A DNA stretch of 64,000 bases from assembly GCA_020852815.1 (NCBI GenBank), contig JADZAN010000032.1, forward strand, positions 1-64,000. The letters run 5' to 3'. A model generated the notes under the pieces. That model made no database searches. It was not told the origin of the DNA and worked only from the letters and a program-made list of their open reading frames with translations. This document shows, in pieces, positions 53,822 to 63,178 of this stretch. The translations under genes and the position numbers were made by a program. The DNA is from Gemmatimonadaceae bacterium. GTDB lineage: Bacteria; Gemmatimonadota; Gemmatimonadetes; Gemmatimonadales; Gemmatimonadaceae. The number at the start of each line of letters is the position of its first letter. Position 1 is the stretch's first letter.

Positions 53822-53851
53822 ACGGGCCGGGCCCCAAGGGGTCCGGCCCGT
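53822..53851. terminator. Terminator between ftcD and map
   Basis: ACGGGCCGGGCCCC (53822-53835) with GGGGTCCGGCCCGT (53838-53851), one G-U pair and a tight loop. It lies between convergent ftcD and the spc-operon end and could serve both. Confidence 0.7.
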
Positions 53852-53895
53852 ATTGCATCTGACGACTGGCCCGGCACGCAATGACGCGCGCGCCG

Positions 53896-54654
53896 CTACC
53901 CCTCCAGCGCCGTGAGGATGCGCGGCCCCTCGTCGAGGACCACCACGGTGTGCTCGAAGTGCGCCGAGCGCGAACCGTCAGCGGTGACCACGGTCCAGCG
54001 GTCCGACAACGTGCGGATCGGCGACGCCCCCACGTTCACCATTGGCTCGATCGCGATCGTCAACCCCGCCAGGAGCCGCGCGCCGCGCTTCGGCTTTCCC
54101 ACGTTTGGGACCTGCGGGTCGCCGTGCGGCTTGGTCCCCACATAGTGGCCCACCAGGTCGTCGGCCGTGGTGAACCCCGCCGGCTTCACCACGCTGGAGA
54201 TCGCGAAGCCGATGTCGCCGATGTGGTTCCCGACGCGCGCAGCTGCAACGCCGGCCGCCAGCGCCTCCTGCGTCACCGCGAGGAGCTGCTGGTCCTGTGC
54301 GCTGATCTCCCCCACCGGGACGGTGATCGCCGCGTCGGTGAAGTATCCCTCGAGCTTGACCCCGAAGTCGAGCGATACGATGTCACCGTCCTTCAGGATC
54401 CGCTTGGCCGAGGGAATCCCGTGCACGATCTCCTCGTTGATGGAGATGCACACCGAGCCGGGAAAGCCGTACAACCCCTTGAACGCCGCGCTCGCCCCGG
54501 GCTGGCTGCGAATGAACCCCTCGGCGATGGCATCCAGCTCCTTGGTGCTGATTCCCGGGCGCACGTGCGACTTGAGCAGCTCCAGCGTACGTGCCAGGAG
54601 CTGCCCGCCACGGGCCATGATCTCGATTTCGCGCGATGACTTGAGGTGCAGCAC
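53896..54654 (-). CDS. map: Methionine aminopeptidase, type I
   Basis: 252 residues. It removes the initiator Met. Metal ligands are in place: Asp in IVSLDFG and YFTDAAITVPVG, His in VGHYVG, Glu in AIEPMVN and Glu in FEHTVVV, with the substrate His in EEIVHGIP. The usual GHGIGR loop is replaced by GHYVGTKPHGDPQVPN, a variant in this part. It is the last gene of the spc operon (3 bases after adk). Confidence 0.92.
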   Translation of the reverse strand: MLHLKSSREIEIMARGGQLLARTLELLKSHVRPGISTKELDAIAEGFIRSQPGASAAFKGLYGFPGSVCISINEEIVHGIPSAKRILKDGDIVSLDFGVKLEGYFTDAAITVPVGEISAQDQQLLAVTQEALAAGVAAARVGNHIGDIGFAISSVVKPAGFTTADDLVGHYVGTKPHGDPQVPNVGKPKRGARLLAGLTIAIEPMVNVGASPIRTLSDRWTVVTADGSRSAHFEHTVVVLDEGPRILTALEG

Positions 54655-54657
54655 GCC

Positions 54658-55302
54658 CTACAACCCTAACGAGGATCGGATGCGGGCCAGGACCTCGTCC
54701 AGCGTCCCCAGCCCATCGACAAACTTGATCGGCGCGTTGTGCGCCCGGTACCACTCGATCACCGGCGCCGTCTGGCGCTGGTACACCGCCAGCCGGTTGC
54801 GAATCGCGTCGGGCTCGTCGTCCTTGCGACGGATGAGACGCCCCGGCGGCGAGTGCCCTTCGTCGCACGCCTCGCCAGGCTGGCGCCCGGTGTACGGTCG
54901 CTGGCAGGTGTCGCACACCGTGCGGCCGCTCAGGCGCGTGACGATCGCCTCGTCAGGCACCTCCACCACCAGCACCGCATCGAGCCGACGCCCGATCTCG
55001 GCGAGTGCGCGGGCAAGCCCCTCGGCCTGCGGCGTCGTGCGCACGACTCCATCGAGGATCGCCCCCTTCGCCGCCGACGGCGACGTGAGCGCCTCCTTCA
55101 TGATCCCGAGGATCACCTCATCGGGGACGAGGTCGCCGCGGTCCATCGCCGCCTTCGCGGCAAGCCCGAGCGGCGTCCCCTCGCGCACCGCAGCGCGCAA
55201 CACGTCGCCGGTGGCAATCTTGGGGACGCCGAGCTGCTCGGCGAGGCGTTCACCCTGCGTGCCCTTTCCGGCGCCAGGGGGTCCCAACAGGACGATGATC
55301 AT
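54658..55302 (-). CDS. adk: Adenylate kinase, zinc-LID type
   Basis: 214 residues, long-LID class. P-loop GPPGAGKGTQ (7-16), AMP-site TGDVLRAAV, a LID with VCDTCQRPY and EACDEGHSPPG where three Cys and one Asp could bind zinc. The conserved DGFPRT motif reads LDGVVRTTPQAEGL, with Val-Val for Phe-Pro, a departure at the AMP pocket. It balances ATP, ADP and AMP. Located between secY and map in the same direction; the 188-base gap to secY holds a small hairpin. Confidence 0.92.
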   Translation of the reverse strand: MIIVLLGPPGAGKGTQGERLAEQLGVPKIATGDVLRAAVREGTPLGLAAKAAMDRGDLVPDEVILGIMKEALTSPSAAKGAILDGVVRTTPQAEGLARALAEIGRRLDAVLVVEVPDEAIVTRLSGRTVCDTCQRPYTGRQPGEACDEGHSPPGRLIRRKDDEPDAIRNRLAVYQRQTAPVIEWYRAHNAPIKFVDGLGTLDEVLARIRSSLGL

Positions 55303-55391
55303 CGGACACTTGCAGCTGGGAGGTAAGTCGCGGTCGCGACCGGCAGTGCCGCGAGGCGCCGGTCACGCAACCCACGGGGAGAAGACATAAC

Positions 55392-55424
55392 GACCCGGCC
55401 AATGCACTGAAGCACCGCCGGGTC
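55392..55424. other. Small inverted repeat in the secY-adk gap
   Basis: GACCCGGC (55392-55399) pairs with GCCGGGTC (55417-55424) with a 17-base loop. It could be an attenuator, a processing site or part of a promoter for adk-map. Weak evidence. Confidence 0.3.
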
Positions 55425-55490
55425 ATGGGATCGCAAGATCATGTCACGCCGTTTGCGCGAGCACGCCCGAGGGCGCGCTCAGCACGGACA

Positions 55491-56825
55491 TCAGAATCCG
55501 CCAGTCGCCTGGCGACCACGGAAGCGCACGCGCCCCTTCTTCATGAAGCCGTCGTACTTCCGCAGCAGGAGGTGCTGCTGCATCTGCGACATCGTGTCGA
55601 GCGCCACGCCCACCACGATGAGGAGCGACGTCCCGCCGAACTGGAACGGTACGTTGATCCACTTCGCGATGATCACCGGAAGGAGCGCGATCACCGTCAG
55701 GAAGATCGCCCCGGGGAGCGTGATGCGGGAAACGACGCCGTCGATGTACTCCGCCGTCTTGGCCCCGGGCTTTACCCCGGGAATGAAGCCGCCCTGCTTC
55801 TTGAGATTCTCCGCCAGGTCGATCGGGTTGAAGATGATCGACGTGTAGAAGTACGTGAAGAAGAGGATGAGGAGCGCCGACGTGACGAGGTAGAGCCACG
55901 TCCCCGGGACAAAGAGGTCGGCGATGCGCTGCGCGGCCGGATTCCCCGAGAACTGCGCGATGGCGCCCGGCACCACGATCACCGACTGCGCGAACACGAT
56001 GGGCATGACGCCCGACGAGTTGATGCGCAGCGGGATGAAGTTCCGCGCCGCCTCACGCATGCGCCCGCGAGCCATGGTGCGCTGCGGGATCTGGATGAGG
56101 ACGCGACGCGCCGCCAGCGTGATGGCCACGACGCCGGCCACGACTCCACCCATGACCACCGCGAGGATGGCCAGCGAGAACGGACCTACCGCTCCCGTGC
56201 CGACGAACTTGAACGTCTGCACGATCCCGGGCCAGAAACGCTCGACGATCGAGAAGAAGATCAACAGCGACGCACCGTTGCCGAGCCCGCGCTCCGTGAT
56301 CTGCTCGCCCAGCCACATCACGAACACGGCGCCCGTAGTGAGGAAGAGCGCGGTCTGCACCCGGAAACCGAAGCCGGGGTTGGCCACGGCCTGCGACAAC
56401 GACTCGGTGAACAGCGCAAAGCCCCACGCCTGCACGATGGCCAGGACGACGGTGCCGTAGCGCGTCCACTGCGTCAGCTTTTTCCGCCCTTCTTCATCCT
56501 TCTGCATCTTGTCGATCGTCGGGATGACCGCACCCGCGATCTGCACGAAGATGCTCGAGGAGATGTACGGCATGATGCCGAGGGCGAAGACCGTCGCACG
56601 CGACAGTCCGCCCCCGACGAACAGGTCGTACAAGCCGAGCAAGCCACCGCCGCCCTGCTGGTTGGAGAAGAAGTCGGTGAGGGCGATGACGTCCACACCG
56701 GGGACCGTGACGTGCGCCCCAACCCGATAGAGCGTCAGGCAGAGGAACGTGAAGACGATCTTCTCCCAGAGCTCGGGCGTGTTGCGGATGTTCGCCAACG
56801 CCTGGGCCGGATTTGGCTGCGCCAT
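55491..56825 (-). CDS. secY: Protein translocase channel subunit SecY
   Basis: 444 residues with ten membrane segments at the usual places. N-terminus NIRNTPELWEKIVFTFLCLTLYRVGAHVTVPGVD; conserved LGIMPYISSSIFVQIAGAVIP and GTGAVGPFSLAIL; cytoplasmic loop RMREAARNFIPLRINSSGVMP. It forms the Sec channel with SecE and SecG. It directly follows rplO (start adjacent to its stop) and precedes adk-map after 188 bases. Confidence 0.95.
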   Translation of the reverse strand: MAQPNPAQALANIRNTPELWEKIVFTFLCLTLYRVGAHVTVPGVDVIALTDFFSNQQGGGGLLGLYDLFVGGGLSRATVFALGIMPYISSSIFVQIAGAVIPTIDKMQKDEEGRKKLTQWTRYGTVVLAIVQAWGFALFTESLSQAVANPGFGFRVQTALFLTTGAVFVMWLGEQITERGLGNGASLLIFFSIVERFWPGIVQTFKFVGTGAVGPFSLAILAVVMGGVVAGVVAITLAARRVLIQIPQRTMARGRMREAARNFIPLRINSSGVMPIVFAQSVIVVPGAIAQFSGNPAAQRIADLFVPGTWLYLVTSALLILFFTYFYTSIIFNPIDLAENLKKQGGFIPGVKPGAKTAEYIDGVVSRITLPGAIFLTVIALLPVIIAKWINVPFQFGGTSLLIVVGVALDTMSQMQQHLLLRKYDGFMKKGRVRFRGRQATGGF

Positions 56826-57293
56826 TTACTCCTCGATGCGGCCGCCGGCCGCGGCGATCTTCTCGCGCGCGCTCCCCGAGACCTTGATGCCGCGCACGGT
56901 GTAGGCGGCCGACACCTCGCCGGACGCCAGGAGCTTCGCCGGTCCCTTGGTGAGCTTGATCAGCCCAGCCTTGGCCAGCGACTCGCGCGTAACCTCGCTC
57001 CCCTCGACCTTGGACAGGTCGCCCAGGCGCACGACCTGGTTCTCCACGCGGAAGCGCTCATTGTTGAAGCCGCGCTTCGGGATCCGGCGCGTGAGCGGCA
57101 TCTGGCCGCCCTCGAAGCCGGGCTTTCCGCCGCCCGGTCCACCGTGCCCCGCGCGGGCCATGCTCCCCTTGTGCCCCTTGCCGGCCGTCTTTCCCTGGCC
57201 GGAGCCAGGGCCGCGCCCAAGGCGCTTGCGATTCCGGTGCGAGCCCGGAGCCGGCGAGAGGTTATGCAGCCCGATCTTTTCCTGGGTCGCCAC
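56826..57293 (-). CDS. rplO: Ribosomal protein L15
   Basis: 155 residues, standard. N-terminal LHNLSPAPGSHRNRKRLGRGPGSGQGKTAGKGHKGSMAR is the Gly/Lys-rich L15 lead; the second half carries RGIKVSGSAREKIAAAGG. A 50S assembly protein. Located 4 bases after rpmD and directly before secY. Confidence 0.96.
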   Translation of the reverse strand: MATQEKIGLHNLSPAPGSHRNRKRLGRGPGSGQGKTAGKGHKGSMARAGHGGPGGGKPGFEGGQMPLTRRIPKRGFNNERFRVENQVVRLGDLSKVEGSEVTRESLAKAGLIKLTKGPAKLLASGEVSAAYTVRGIKVSGSAREKIAAAGGRIEE

Positions 57294-57297
57294 AGTC

Positions 57298-57552
57298 TCA
57301 CTCCTTGACAGGCGTCACCTTGACCAGGTGCCGCACCTTCTTGATCGCGCCGCGAAGCGCGGGCGTGTCCTGTTGAATGACCGAGCTCTGGTGCTTCCGG
57401 AGCCCAAGCGCGCGCAGCGTCAGGCGCATCGTCTCGCTGTGCCCGATGCCGCTCTTCACCTGCGTGATCTTCACCTTGCCACCGGTCGGGGCCTCGTCCT
57501 TCGGCGTGACCTTGGGGCCACGCGTGGCGTGCCACACGAATGTCCTAGGCAT
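57298..57552 (-). CDS. rpmD: Ribosomal protein L30 with N-terminal extension
   Basis: 84 residues from [10 protein letters not shown]; the core [32 protein letters not shown] is a standard L30 of about 58 residues, so some 25 residues are an N-terminal extension (ending GGK). The start at 57552 overlaps rpsE by 8 bases. A later start is not supported by another Met before the core. Confidence 0.88.
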   Translation of the reverse strand: MPRTFVWHATRGPKVTPKDEAPTGGKVKITQVKSGIGHSETMRLTLRALGLRKHQSSVIQQDTPALRGAIKKVRHLVKVTPVKE

Positions 57553-58294
57553 TGGCGACCTCCTTCCCCTTGTGGCGCGAACGATAGCCGATGGCCGACG
57601 GCTCCACGCCACGCTCGCGCGCGATCTGCTCGACCGTCGTCAGCTGCTTGAGGCCGTCGAACGCCGCCCGCACCATGTTGTGCGGGTTCGTCGAGCCTAA
57701 CGACTTGGTGAGGATGTCGGTGATCCCGGCGCACTCCATCACGGCGCGCACCGCACCACCGGCAATCACGCCGGCGCCCGGCGCCGCGGGCTTCATCACC
57801 ACGCGACCGGCTCCGTGCTCCCCCACCACCTCGTGCGGGATCGTCGACCCCGTCAGCGGGATGGACACCATGCGACGACGCGCCCCCTCGACCGCCTTGC
57901 GGACGGCCTCGGACACTTCGTTCGCCTTCCCCGTGGCGTAGCCAACCTTCCCCTGCCCGTCGCCAACCGCGACGAGGGCGTTGAAGGAGAAGCGACGACC
58001 ACCCTTCACGACCTTCGCGACGCGGTTGATCGCCACCACGTTCTCCACGAGGTCCGACGCCCCTTCGCCGCGGGACTGCTGCTCGCCGCCGCCACGCGGG
58101 CCACGCCCGCCATCGCGACCGCCGCCGCCGGGACCACCGTCACGCCCGCCACGGCCGCCGCCCGGGCCGCCGCGACCGCCACCGGGGCCGCCCCGCCCAC
58201 GACCACCGCCAGGACCGCCGCGGCCACCACGGCCACCGCCACCTGCCGGGCGCGACCCGCCGGTCGCCGAACCAGTTGTCTCGTTCTCAGCCAT
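57545..58294 (-). CDS. rpsE: Ribosomal protein S5 with RGG-rich N-terminal extension
   Basis: 249 residues; usual S5 is about 165. The C-terminal 165 residues are a normal S5 ([54 protein letters not shown]). The extra N-terminal part (about 10-85) is almost only Gly, Arg and Asp, with GGxGGRGG-type repeats. The start MAENETTG at 58294 lies 2 bases before rplR's stop. Such RGG segments bind RNA in other proteins; the role here is inferred. Confidence 0.93.
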   Translation of the reverse strand: MAENETTGSATGGSRPAGGGGRGGRGGPGGGRGRGGPGGGRGGPGGGRGGRDGGPGGGGRDGGRGPRGGGEQQSRGEGASDLVENVVAINRVAKVVKGGRRFSFNALVAVGDGQGKVGYATGKANEVSEAVRKAVEGARRRMVSIPLTGSTIPHEVVGEHGAGRVVMKPAAPGAGVIAGGAVRAVMECAGITDILTKSLGSTNPHNMVRAAFDGLKQLTTVEQIARERGVEPSAIGYRSRHKGKEVANA

Positions 58295-58295
58295 G

Positions 58296-58652
58296 TCAGA
58301 ACTCCAGACCGCCCTCGCGGGCGCCATCGGCCAGCGCCTTCACGCGGCCGTGATAACGATAACCCGCGCGATCGAACACCACCTTCGAAATCCCCTGCTC
58401 CTTCGCCGCCGCCGCCAGCGCCTTGCCGACACCGGCCGCCTTTTCGCCCTTCTTCCCCGTCAGCTCGCCATCGCCAACCGTCAGCAACGTCTTCTGCGCG
58501 ACGTCGTCGACCAACTGGGCGTAGATGTGCTTGAGCGAACGGAAGATGACGAGACGCGGCCGTTCGAGCGTCCCCGTCACCCGCTTGCGAATGCGCAGGT
58601 GCCGGCGATAGCGGAGTTCCTGGCGCGTCTTCGGGATACCCATGCTGCGCAT
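58296..58652 (-). CDS. rplR: Ribosomal protein L18
   Basis: 118 residues, standard size. [34 protein letters not shown] and [28 protein letters not shown] are the typical start and end. It binds 5S rRNA. Overlaps rplF by 1 base. Confidence 0.97.
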   Translation of the reverse strand: MRSMGIPKTRQELRYRRHLRIRKRVTGTLERPRLVIFRSLKHIYAQLVDDVAQKTLLTVGDGELTGKKGEKAAGVGKALAAAAKEQGISKVVFDRAGYRYHGRVKALADGAREGGLEF

Positions 58653-59191
58653 TACTTGCCTCCCGCCTTACCGGCCTTCCGGCGAATGATCTCGCCCGCA
58701 TAACGCACGCCCTTGCCCTTGTACGGCTCCGGCTTGCGCAGCTTGCGGATTTCCGATGCGATACGCCCGACGACTTCCTTGTCCGCCCCCTCGACCAACA
58801 CCTGCGTCGGCTGGGGCGCCGAGAGCTTCACGCCCGCCGGGGCCTTCACTTCGATCGTGTGCGAATAGCCTAACGACATCAGGAGGCCGTACGGCTTCAC
58901 CTCGGCCTTGTACCCGACGCCCGTGATCTCCAGCTGCCGCGTGAACCCCTTCGTCACGCCCTCGACCATGTTGGCCACCAGCGTGCGCGTCAGCCCGTGC
59001 AGCGCCTTGTGGCGCGTCTCGTCCGACGGTCGGTTCACCGTGATCTGCCCGTTCTCGAAGGCCAGGAGCATGTCGGGATGGAACGTCCGGGAGAGTTCCC
59101 CCTTCGGCCCCTTCACCGTCAGCACCGAGCCCTTCAGGTCAACCGTCACGCCGCCAGGGACGGGGACGGGATGCTTGCCAATTCGTGACAT
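58652..59191 (-). CDS. rplF: Ribosomal protein L6
   Basis: 179 residues. Two L6 repeats: [32 protein letters not shown] and [30 protein letters not shown]-terminal [26 protein letters not shown] is the conserved tail. It lies 12 bases after rpsH and overlaps rplR by 1 base. Placed at the GTPase-centre side of the 50S subunit. Confidence 0.97.
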   Translation of the reverse strand: MSRIGKHPVPVPGGVTVDLKGSVLTVKGPKGELSRTFHPDMLLAFENGQITVNRPSDETRHKALHGLTRTLVANMVEGVTKGFTRQLEITGVGYKAEVKPYGLLMSLGYSHTIEVKAPAGVKLSAPQPTQVLVEGADKEVVGRIASEIRKLRKPEPYKGKGVRYAGEIIRRKAGKAGGK

Positions 59192-59203
59192 CGTCGGCTC
59201 TCC

Positions 59204-59602
59204 TTACCAGACCAGGGCGAGCAGCTCGCCGCCGGTGTGCGCCTTGCGCGCATCGGCGTCCGACATCACGCCACGCGACGTGCTCAGGATCGCCATCCCC
59301 AGGCCGTTGCGCACCCGCGGGATCTCGCCAACGGCCACGTACGTCCGCAGCCCGGGCGACGACACCCGCTGCAACTGGCGAATCACCGGCTGCCCGCCCG
59401 CATACCGGAGGATGATGCGGAGCAGCTTGTGCCCCTGCTCGTTCTCCACGTGACGGTAGTCGGTGATGAAGTTGTTCTCCTTGAGGATCCGCGCGATCTC
59501 GGTCTTCACGCGCGATGCCGGCATGTCCACGCGACGGTGCTTCGATCCGCACGCATTGCGGATCCGCGTGAGCATATCGGCGATCGGGTCAGTCATGCTC
59601 AT
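59204..59602 (-). CDS. rpsH: Ribosomal protein S8
   Basis: 132 residues. DPIADMLTRIRNACGSKHRRVDMPASRVKTEIARIL begins the usual S8, and GLGMAILSTSRGVMSDADARKAHTGGELLALVW ends it. The start at 59602 (MSMTDP) or 59596 (MTDP) is undecided. It binds 16S rRNA near helix 21 and is a known autoregulator of spc mRNA in E. coli. Confidence 0.96.
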   Translation of the reverse strand: MSMTDPIADMLTRIRNACGSKHRRVDMPASRVKTEIARILKENNFITDYRHVENEQGHKLLRIILRYAGGQPVIRQLQRVSSPGLRTYVAVGEIPRVRNGLGMAILSTSRGVMSDADARKAHTGGELLALVW

Positions 59603-59734
59603 GGGTGTTTCGCTCTCCTATCGTATCCCGCTCGGGACGTTTAGGAATGAAGGAATGAGAGCCAGGAAGGGGTGGCAACGAGTCCCGGCGCCCTGCGCCG
59701 CCGAACTCCCGTCCCCCGTCTCCCGTCTATCGGC
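59603..59734. other. Spacer between rpsN and rpsH
   Basis: 132-base gap in an otherwise tight operon. On the transcribed strand it has GACGGGAGACGGGGGACGGGAG just after rpsN and a TCCCGCTCGGGA-type hairpin before rpsH. No additional gene is visible. Confidence 0.6.
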
Positions 59735-60040
59735 TTACCACGACGCCTTGCGGACGCCGGGAATGAGCCCGTTCAGCGCCATCTCGCGCAGCGCCAGGCG
59801 CGACAGCCCGAAAAACCCCTCGTAGCCGCGCGCGCGCCCGGTCATCGAGCACCGGTTGCGGATCCGCACCGCCGACGAGTTGCGCGGCAGCTTGCGCAGC
59901 TTGCTGTACGCCGCCTCGCGCTCCGCGTCCCCCGTCTTCGGGTTCTTGATCACCGCCAGCAGCGCGCGACGCTTCTCCGCGTGACGCGCCACCAGCACCT
60001 TGCGCTCCTCGTTCTTGACGATCTTGGACGTCTTGGCCAT
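59735..60040 (-). CDS. rpsN: Ribosomal protein S14, long zinc-free form
   Basis: 101 residues with no CxxC pairs, so the zinc-independent long form. [27 protein letters not shown] begins it, and [49 protein letters not shown] closes it. It lies 14 bases after rplE. A spacer of 132 bases separates it from rpsH. Confidence 0.96.
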   Translation of the reverse strand: MAKTSKIVKNEERKVLVARHAEKRRALLAVIKNPKTGDAEREAAYSKLRKLPRNSSAVRIRNRCSMTGRARGYEGFFGLSRLALREMALNGLIPGVRKASW

Positions 60041-60054
60041 GGCTGCCTAACGAA

Positions 60055-60750
60055 TCAGTTGGTGAACGCGACGACGACCGGCTTCTCGTCGCCGCGGAAC
60101 GGCATCCCCAGCTCGCGCAGCAGCGCGAAGGACTGGTCGTCCTTGTCCGTGGTCGTCACGAACGTGATATCCATCCCGTGGATCTGCTCGACCATGTCGT
60201 AGTTGATCTCCGGGAAGATCATCTGCTCCTTGATCCCCACCGAGTAGTTCCCGCGCCCGTCGAACGAGCGCGTGCCCAGCCCGCGGAAGTCGCGGACGCG
60301 CGGCAACGCGCTGTTGATGAAGCGGTCCAGGAACTCCCACATGCGCGAGCCGCGCAATGTCACCGCCGCCCCGATCTCCTGCCCCTCACGCAACCCGAAG
60401 TTGGCGATGGACTTCTTCGCCTTCTTCCGCACCGGGCGCTGCCCGGTGATCAGCGCCAGCTCCTCGACCACCGAGTCGAGCAGCTTGGGCTGCTTGATCG
60501 CCTCGCCCAGCCCCACGTTGATCACGATCTTCGCGAGTGCGGGGATCTGGTGCACGTTGGTCAGCCCGAATTGCTGCATCAGCTTCGGCGCCACCGTGCT
60601 CCGGTAATACCCGTGCAGGCGCGGTGCCGGCACCGGGAGCTTGGCCCCGAGGTGCGGCCCCTTCGGCAGCATCGACTTGCGATCGCCGCCCTTGCCGCCG
60701 CCCGACGCCTTGCCGGCCGGCGCGCTCCCCTTCTTTTCCTTCGTCGCCAT
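60055..60750 (-). CDS. rplE: Ribosomal protein L5 with N-terminal extension
   Basis: 231 residues; normal L5 is about 180. About 45 residues at the N-terminus (MATKEKKGSAPAGKASGGGK...PKGPHLGAKLP) are extra. The core RLHGYYRSTVAPKLMQQFGLTNVHQIPALAKIVINVGLGEAI and FPEINYDMVEQIHGMDITFVTT are normal. It binds 5S rRNA. Preceded by rplX (25-base gap). Confidence 0.94.
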   Translation of the reverse strand: MATKEKKGSAPAGKASGGGKGGDRKSMLPKGPHLGAKLPVPAPRLHGYYRSTVAPKLMQQFGLTNVHQIPALAKIVINVGLGEAIKQPKLLDSVVEELALITGQRPVRKKAKKSIANFGLREGQEIGAAVTLRGSRMWEFLDRFINSALPRVRDFRGLGTRSFDGRGNYSVGIKEQMIFPEINYDMVEQIHGMDITFVTTTDKDDQSFALLRELGMPFRGDEKPVVVAFTN

Positions 60751-60775
60751 AGTCTATCGTCCTCGCCTCAGCGGC

Positions 60776-61177
60776 TCAGCGGTTGCGCGGGATGGCATCC
60801 CCGCTCTTGGCGCTGATGCGTTCCTTCGTGCCATCCGCATCGATCTGACGGCGGGTGCGCGTCGGCGTCCCGCTCTTCGGATCGAGCAGCATCACGTTCG
60901 AATGATGAATCGGGGCCGGCATCTCGATGATCGCGCTCTGCTCCTCCGCGCGACGCGCCTTCCGATGCCGCTTCACGATGTTGATCCCTTCCACGGTCAC
61001 GCGCCCGGTCTTGGTGAAGACACGGAGGACCTTCCCCTCCTTCCCCTTGTCCTCGCCGCGCATGACGCGCACGGTGTCGCCCTTGGTGATGGGCATCGAC
61101 ACCCGCTCCGCCTTGCGCTGGTGGCGCACCGCCCCCAGGCGCTTCCCCTCGTTCTTGCGATACTTGAGCACGCGCAT
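60776..61177 (-). CDS. rplX: Ribosomal protein L24, start uncertain
   Basis: 133 residues from an ATG at 61177 with GGAGG 9 bases before it; an ATG at 61096 ([15 protein letters not shown] 9 bases before it) would give the usual 106 residues. The KOW core is [22 protein letters not shown] and [37 protein letters not shown]. Both starts have a plausible ribosome-binding site; the longer form would add 27 basic residues. L24 starts assembly of the 50S subunit. Confidence 0.9.
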   Translation of the reverse strand: MRVLKYRKNEGKRLGAVRHQRKAERVSMPITKGDTVRVMRGEDKGKEGKVLRVFTKTGRVTVEGINIVKRHRKARRAEEQSAIIEMPAPIHHSNVMLLDPKSGTPTRTRRQIDADGTKERISAKSGDAIPRNR

Positions 61178-61178
61178 G

Positions 61179-61547
61179 TTACAAGACCTCCGGCGCGAGC
61201 GAGACGATCTTCATGTACCGCTTCTCGCGCAGCTCGCGCGCCACGGGGCCGAAGATGCGCGTCCCGCGGGGCTCGCCCTTGTCGTCAATGATCACGACCG
61301 CATTCTCGTCGAAGCGGATGTAGCTCCCATCCTTCCGGCGCGTCTCCTTCACGGTCCGCACCACGACCGCCTTCGCGACGTCGGACTTCTTCACCGTCCC
61401 ATTGGGAAGGGCGTCCTTCACCGCCACGATCACCTTGTCGCCAAGTCCGGCATACCGTCGCTTGGTCCCACCGAGCACGCGGATCACGAGCGCCTTCTTC
61501 GCGCCCGAGTTGTCCGCGACCTTGACCACCGATTCCTGTTGGATCAT
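61179..61547 (-). CDS. rplN: Ribosomal protein L14
   Basis: 122 residues, the standard length. [49 protein letters not shown] and [43 protein letters not shown] are conserved. It lies 12 bases after rpsQ and ends just before rplX. Confidence 0.98.
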   Translation of the reverse strand: MIQQESVVKVADNSGAKKALVIRVLGGTKRRYAGLGDKVIVAVKDALPNGTVKKSDVAKAVVVRTVKETRRKDGSYIRFDENAVVIIDDKGEPRGTRIFGPVARELREKRYMKIVSLAPEVL

Positions 61548-61559
61548 TGCCCAGTTCTC

Positions 61560-61847
61560 CTAGCGCGCCCGCTCGACGATCTCCACCACGCGCCACCGCT
61601 TGTCCTTCGACAGGGGGCGCGTCTCCATGATGCGCACGGTGTCGCCCGTCTTCGCCGAGTTCTCCTCGTCGTGAGCTTTCACCTTCTTCGTGCGCGTCAC
61701 CATCTTGCCGTACGTCGGATGCGGGACCCGGCGGTCGATCTTCACGACCACGGTCTTCTGCATCTTGTCGCTCACCACCACGCCCACGCGCACCTTGCGC
61801 GCGTTCCGCGGCGATGCCTGCTGCCCGTTGTTGGTCATCTCGGCCAT
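61560..61847 (-). CDS. rpsQ: Ribosomal protein S17
   Basis: 95 residues. [37 protein letters not shown] and [28 protein letters not shown] are typical; the first 12 residues are a short extra lead. An alternative start is MTNN at 61838. It lies 18 bases after rpmC. Confidence 0.95.
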   Translation of the reverse strand: MAEMTNNGQQASPRNARKVRVGVVVSDKMQKTVVVKIDRRVPHPTYGKMVTRTKKVKAHDEENSAKTGDTVRIMETRPLSKDKRWRVVEIVERAR

Positions 61848-61865
61848 GTTCGCTCGTGCTCCTGG

Positions 61866-62072
61866 CTAGCGCTTGGCCGGTGCGGCCAGCTCACGTTCGC
61901 GCAGCACCGTCTGCAGGCGCGCGATGTTCTTGCGGATCGCCCGCAGCTGCAGCGGATCCTCCAGCGGCTCCGTCGCGCTGCGGAAGCGAAGGCGGAAACG
62001 CTCCTCCTCCAACTCGGCAATGCGCGCGCGGATCTCCGCCACGTTCAACTCGCGAATCTCCTCAGCTCGCAT
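61866..62072 (-). CDS. rpmC: Ribosomal protein L29
   Basis: 68 residues. [60 protein letters not shown] is a normal L29 of two helices near the tunnel exit. Overlaps rplP by 11 bases (62062-62072). Confidence 0.96.
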   Translation of the reverse strand: MRAEEIRELNVAEIRARIAELEEERFRLRFRSATEPLEDPLQLRAIRKNIARLQTVLRERELAAPAKR

Positions 62073-62490
62073 CGGAATGCGCCTCCTCGCGGACGACGAA
62101 CTTCGTCTTCACCCCAAGCTTGGCCGAGGCCAGCGCCATCGCCTTCTCGGCAATCTCGCGCGTCACCCCTTCCAGCTCGAACATCACACGCCCCGGCTTC
62201 ACCACGGCCACCCACCCCTCGGGCGAACCCTTCCCCTTCCCCATTCGGGTCTCGGCCGGCTTCTTCGTGATCGGCTTGTCCGGGAAGATGCGGATCCACA
62301 CCTTGCCGCCGCGCTTGATATGACGCGTCATGGCGACACGGCACGCCTCGATCTGCCGGCTGGTCACCCACCCCGGCTCGAGCGCCTGCAGGCCGTAGTG
62401 CCCGAAGGAGATCTCGGCGCCTCGCTGCGCCAACCCCTTCGTCCGGCCCTTGAACATCTTCCGGAACTTTACTCGCTTAGGACTGAGCAT
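62062..62490 (-). CDS. rplP: Ribosomal protein L16
   Basis: 142 residues. [87 protein letters not shown] carries the conserved Lys/Arg-rich tRNA-binding stretch. Followed at 28 bases by rpsC upstream and overlaps rpmC. Confidence 0.97.
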   Translation of the reverse strand: MLSPKRVKFRKMFKGRTKGLAQRGAEISFGHYGLQALEPGWVTSRQIEACRVAMTRHIKRGGKVWIRIFPDKPITKKPAETRMGKGKGSPEGWVAVVKPGRVMFELEGVTREIAEKAMALASAKLGVKTKFVVREEAHSDAS

Positions 62491-62518
62491 ATCGGTATCT
62501 CGTTAGGTCGAAGAGGGC

Positions 62519-63178
62519 TCAGGCGCCGGTGCTGTACGTCTTGCCACGGCGATCCTCGACCACCTCGCCCCGGAAGATCCAGACCTTCACACCAATGGTG
62601 CCAAAGGTGGTCTTCGCCGTCGACGTGGCATAGTCGATGTCGGCACGCAGCGTGTGCAGCGGCACCCGACCCTCGTGGTACCCTTCCACGCGCGCGATCT
62701 CGGCGCCGCCCAGGCGGCCGCCCGCCTTCACCTTGATTCCCTGCGCCCCCATGCGCATCGCACTCTGCACCGCACGCTTCATCGCGCGACGGAACGAGAT
62801 GCGCTGCGACAGCTGGTTCGCGATGTTGTCCGCCACCAGCTGGCTGTCGAGCTCGGGACGCTTGATCTCCTCGACGTTGATCCCGACCTCCTTCCCCGTC
62901 AGCTGCGCCAGCTCGTCGCGAAGCTTGTCCACTTCCGCCCCCTTCTTCCCGATCACCACCCCCGGTCGCCCGGTGTGGATCGTCACCACCACCTTTCCCG
63001 GCTTCCGCTCGATGTGGATGTCGGAGATCGCGGCGTGCCCAAGGCGCGTCTTGAGGTACTTCCGCAGCAAGGCGTCTTCCTTCAGCATCTGCGGGAACTC
63101 ACGGTTCGCATACCAGCGCGAGCGCCACTGCTTCGTGATCCCGAGGCGGAAGCCGATCGGATTCGTCTTCTGTCCCAT
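62519..63178 (-). CDS. rpsC: Ribosomal protein S3
   Basis: 219 residues from [13 protein letters not shown]. The KH domain motif [23 protein letters not shown] (about 70-92) and the C-terminal [49 protein letters not shown] are conserved. It helps form the mRNA entry channel of the 30S subunit. The start overlaps the rplV stop by 1 base. Confidence 0.97.
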   Translation of the reverse strand: MGQKTNPIGFRLGITKQWRSRWYANREFPQMLKEDALLRKYLKTRLGHAAISDIHIERKPGKVVVTIHTGRPGVVIGKKGAEVDKLRDELAQLTGKEVGINVEEIKRPELDSQLVADNIANQLSQRISFRRAMKRAVQSAMRMGAQGIKVKAGGRLGGAEIARVEGYHEGRVPLHTLRADIDYATSTAKTTFGTIGVKVWIFRGEVVEDRRGKTYSTGA

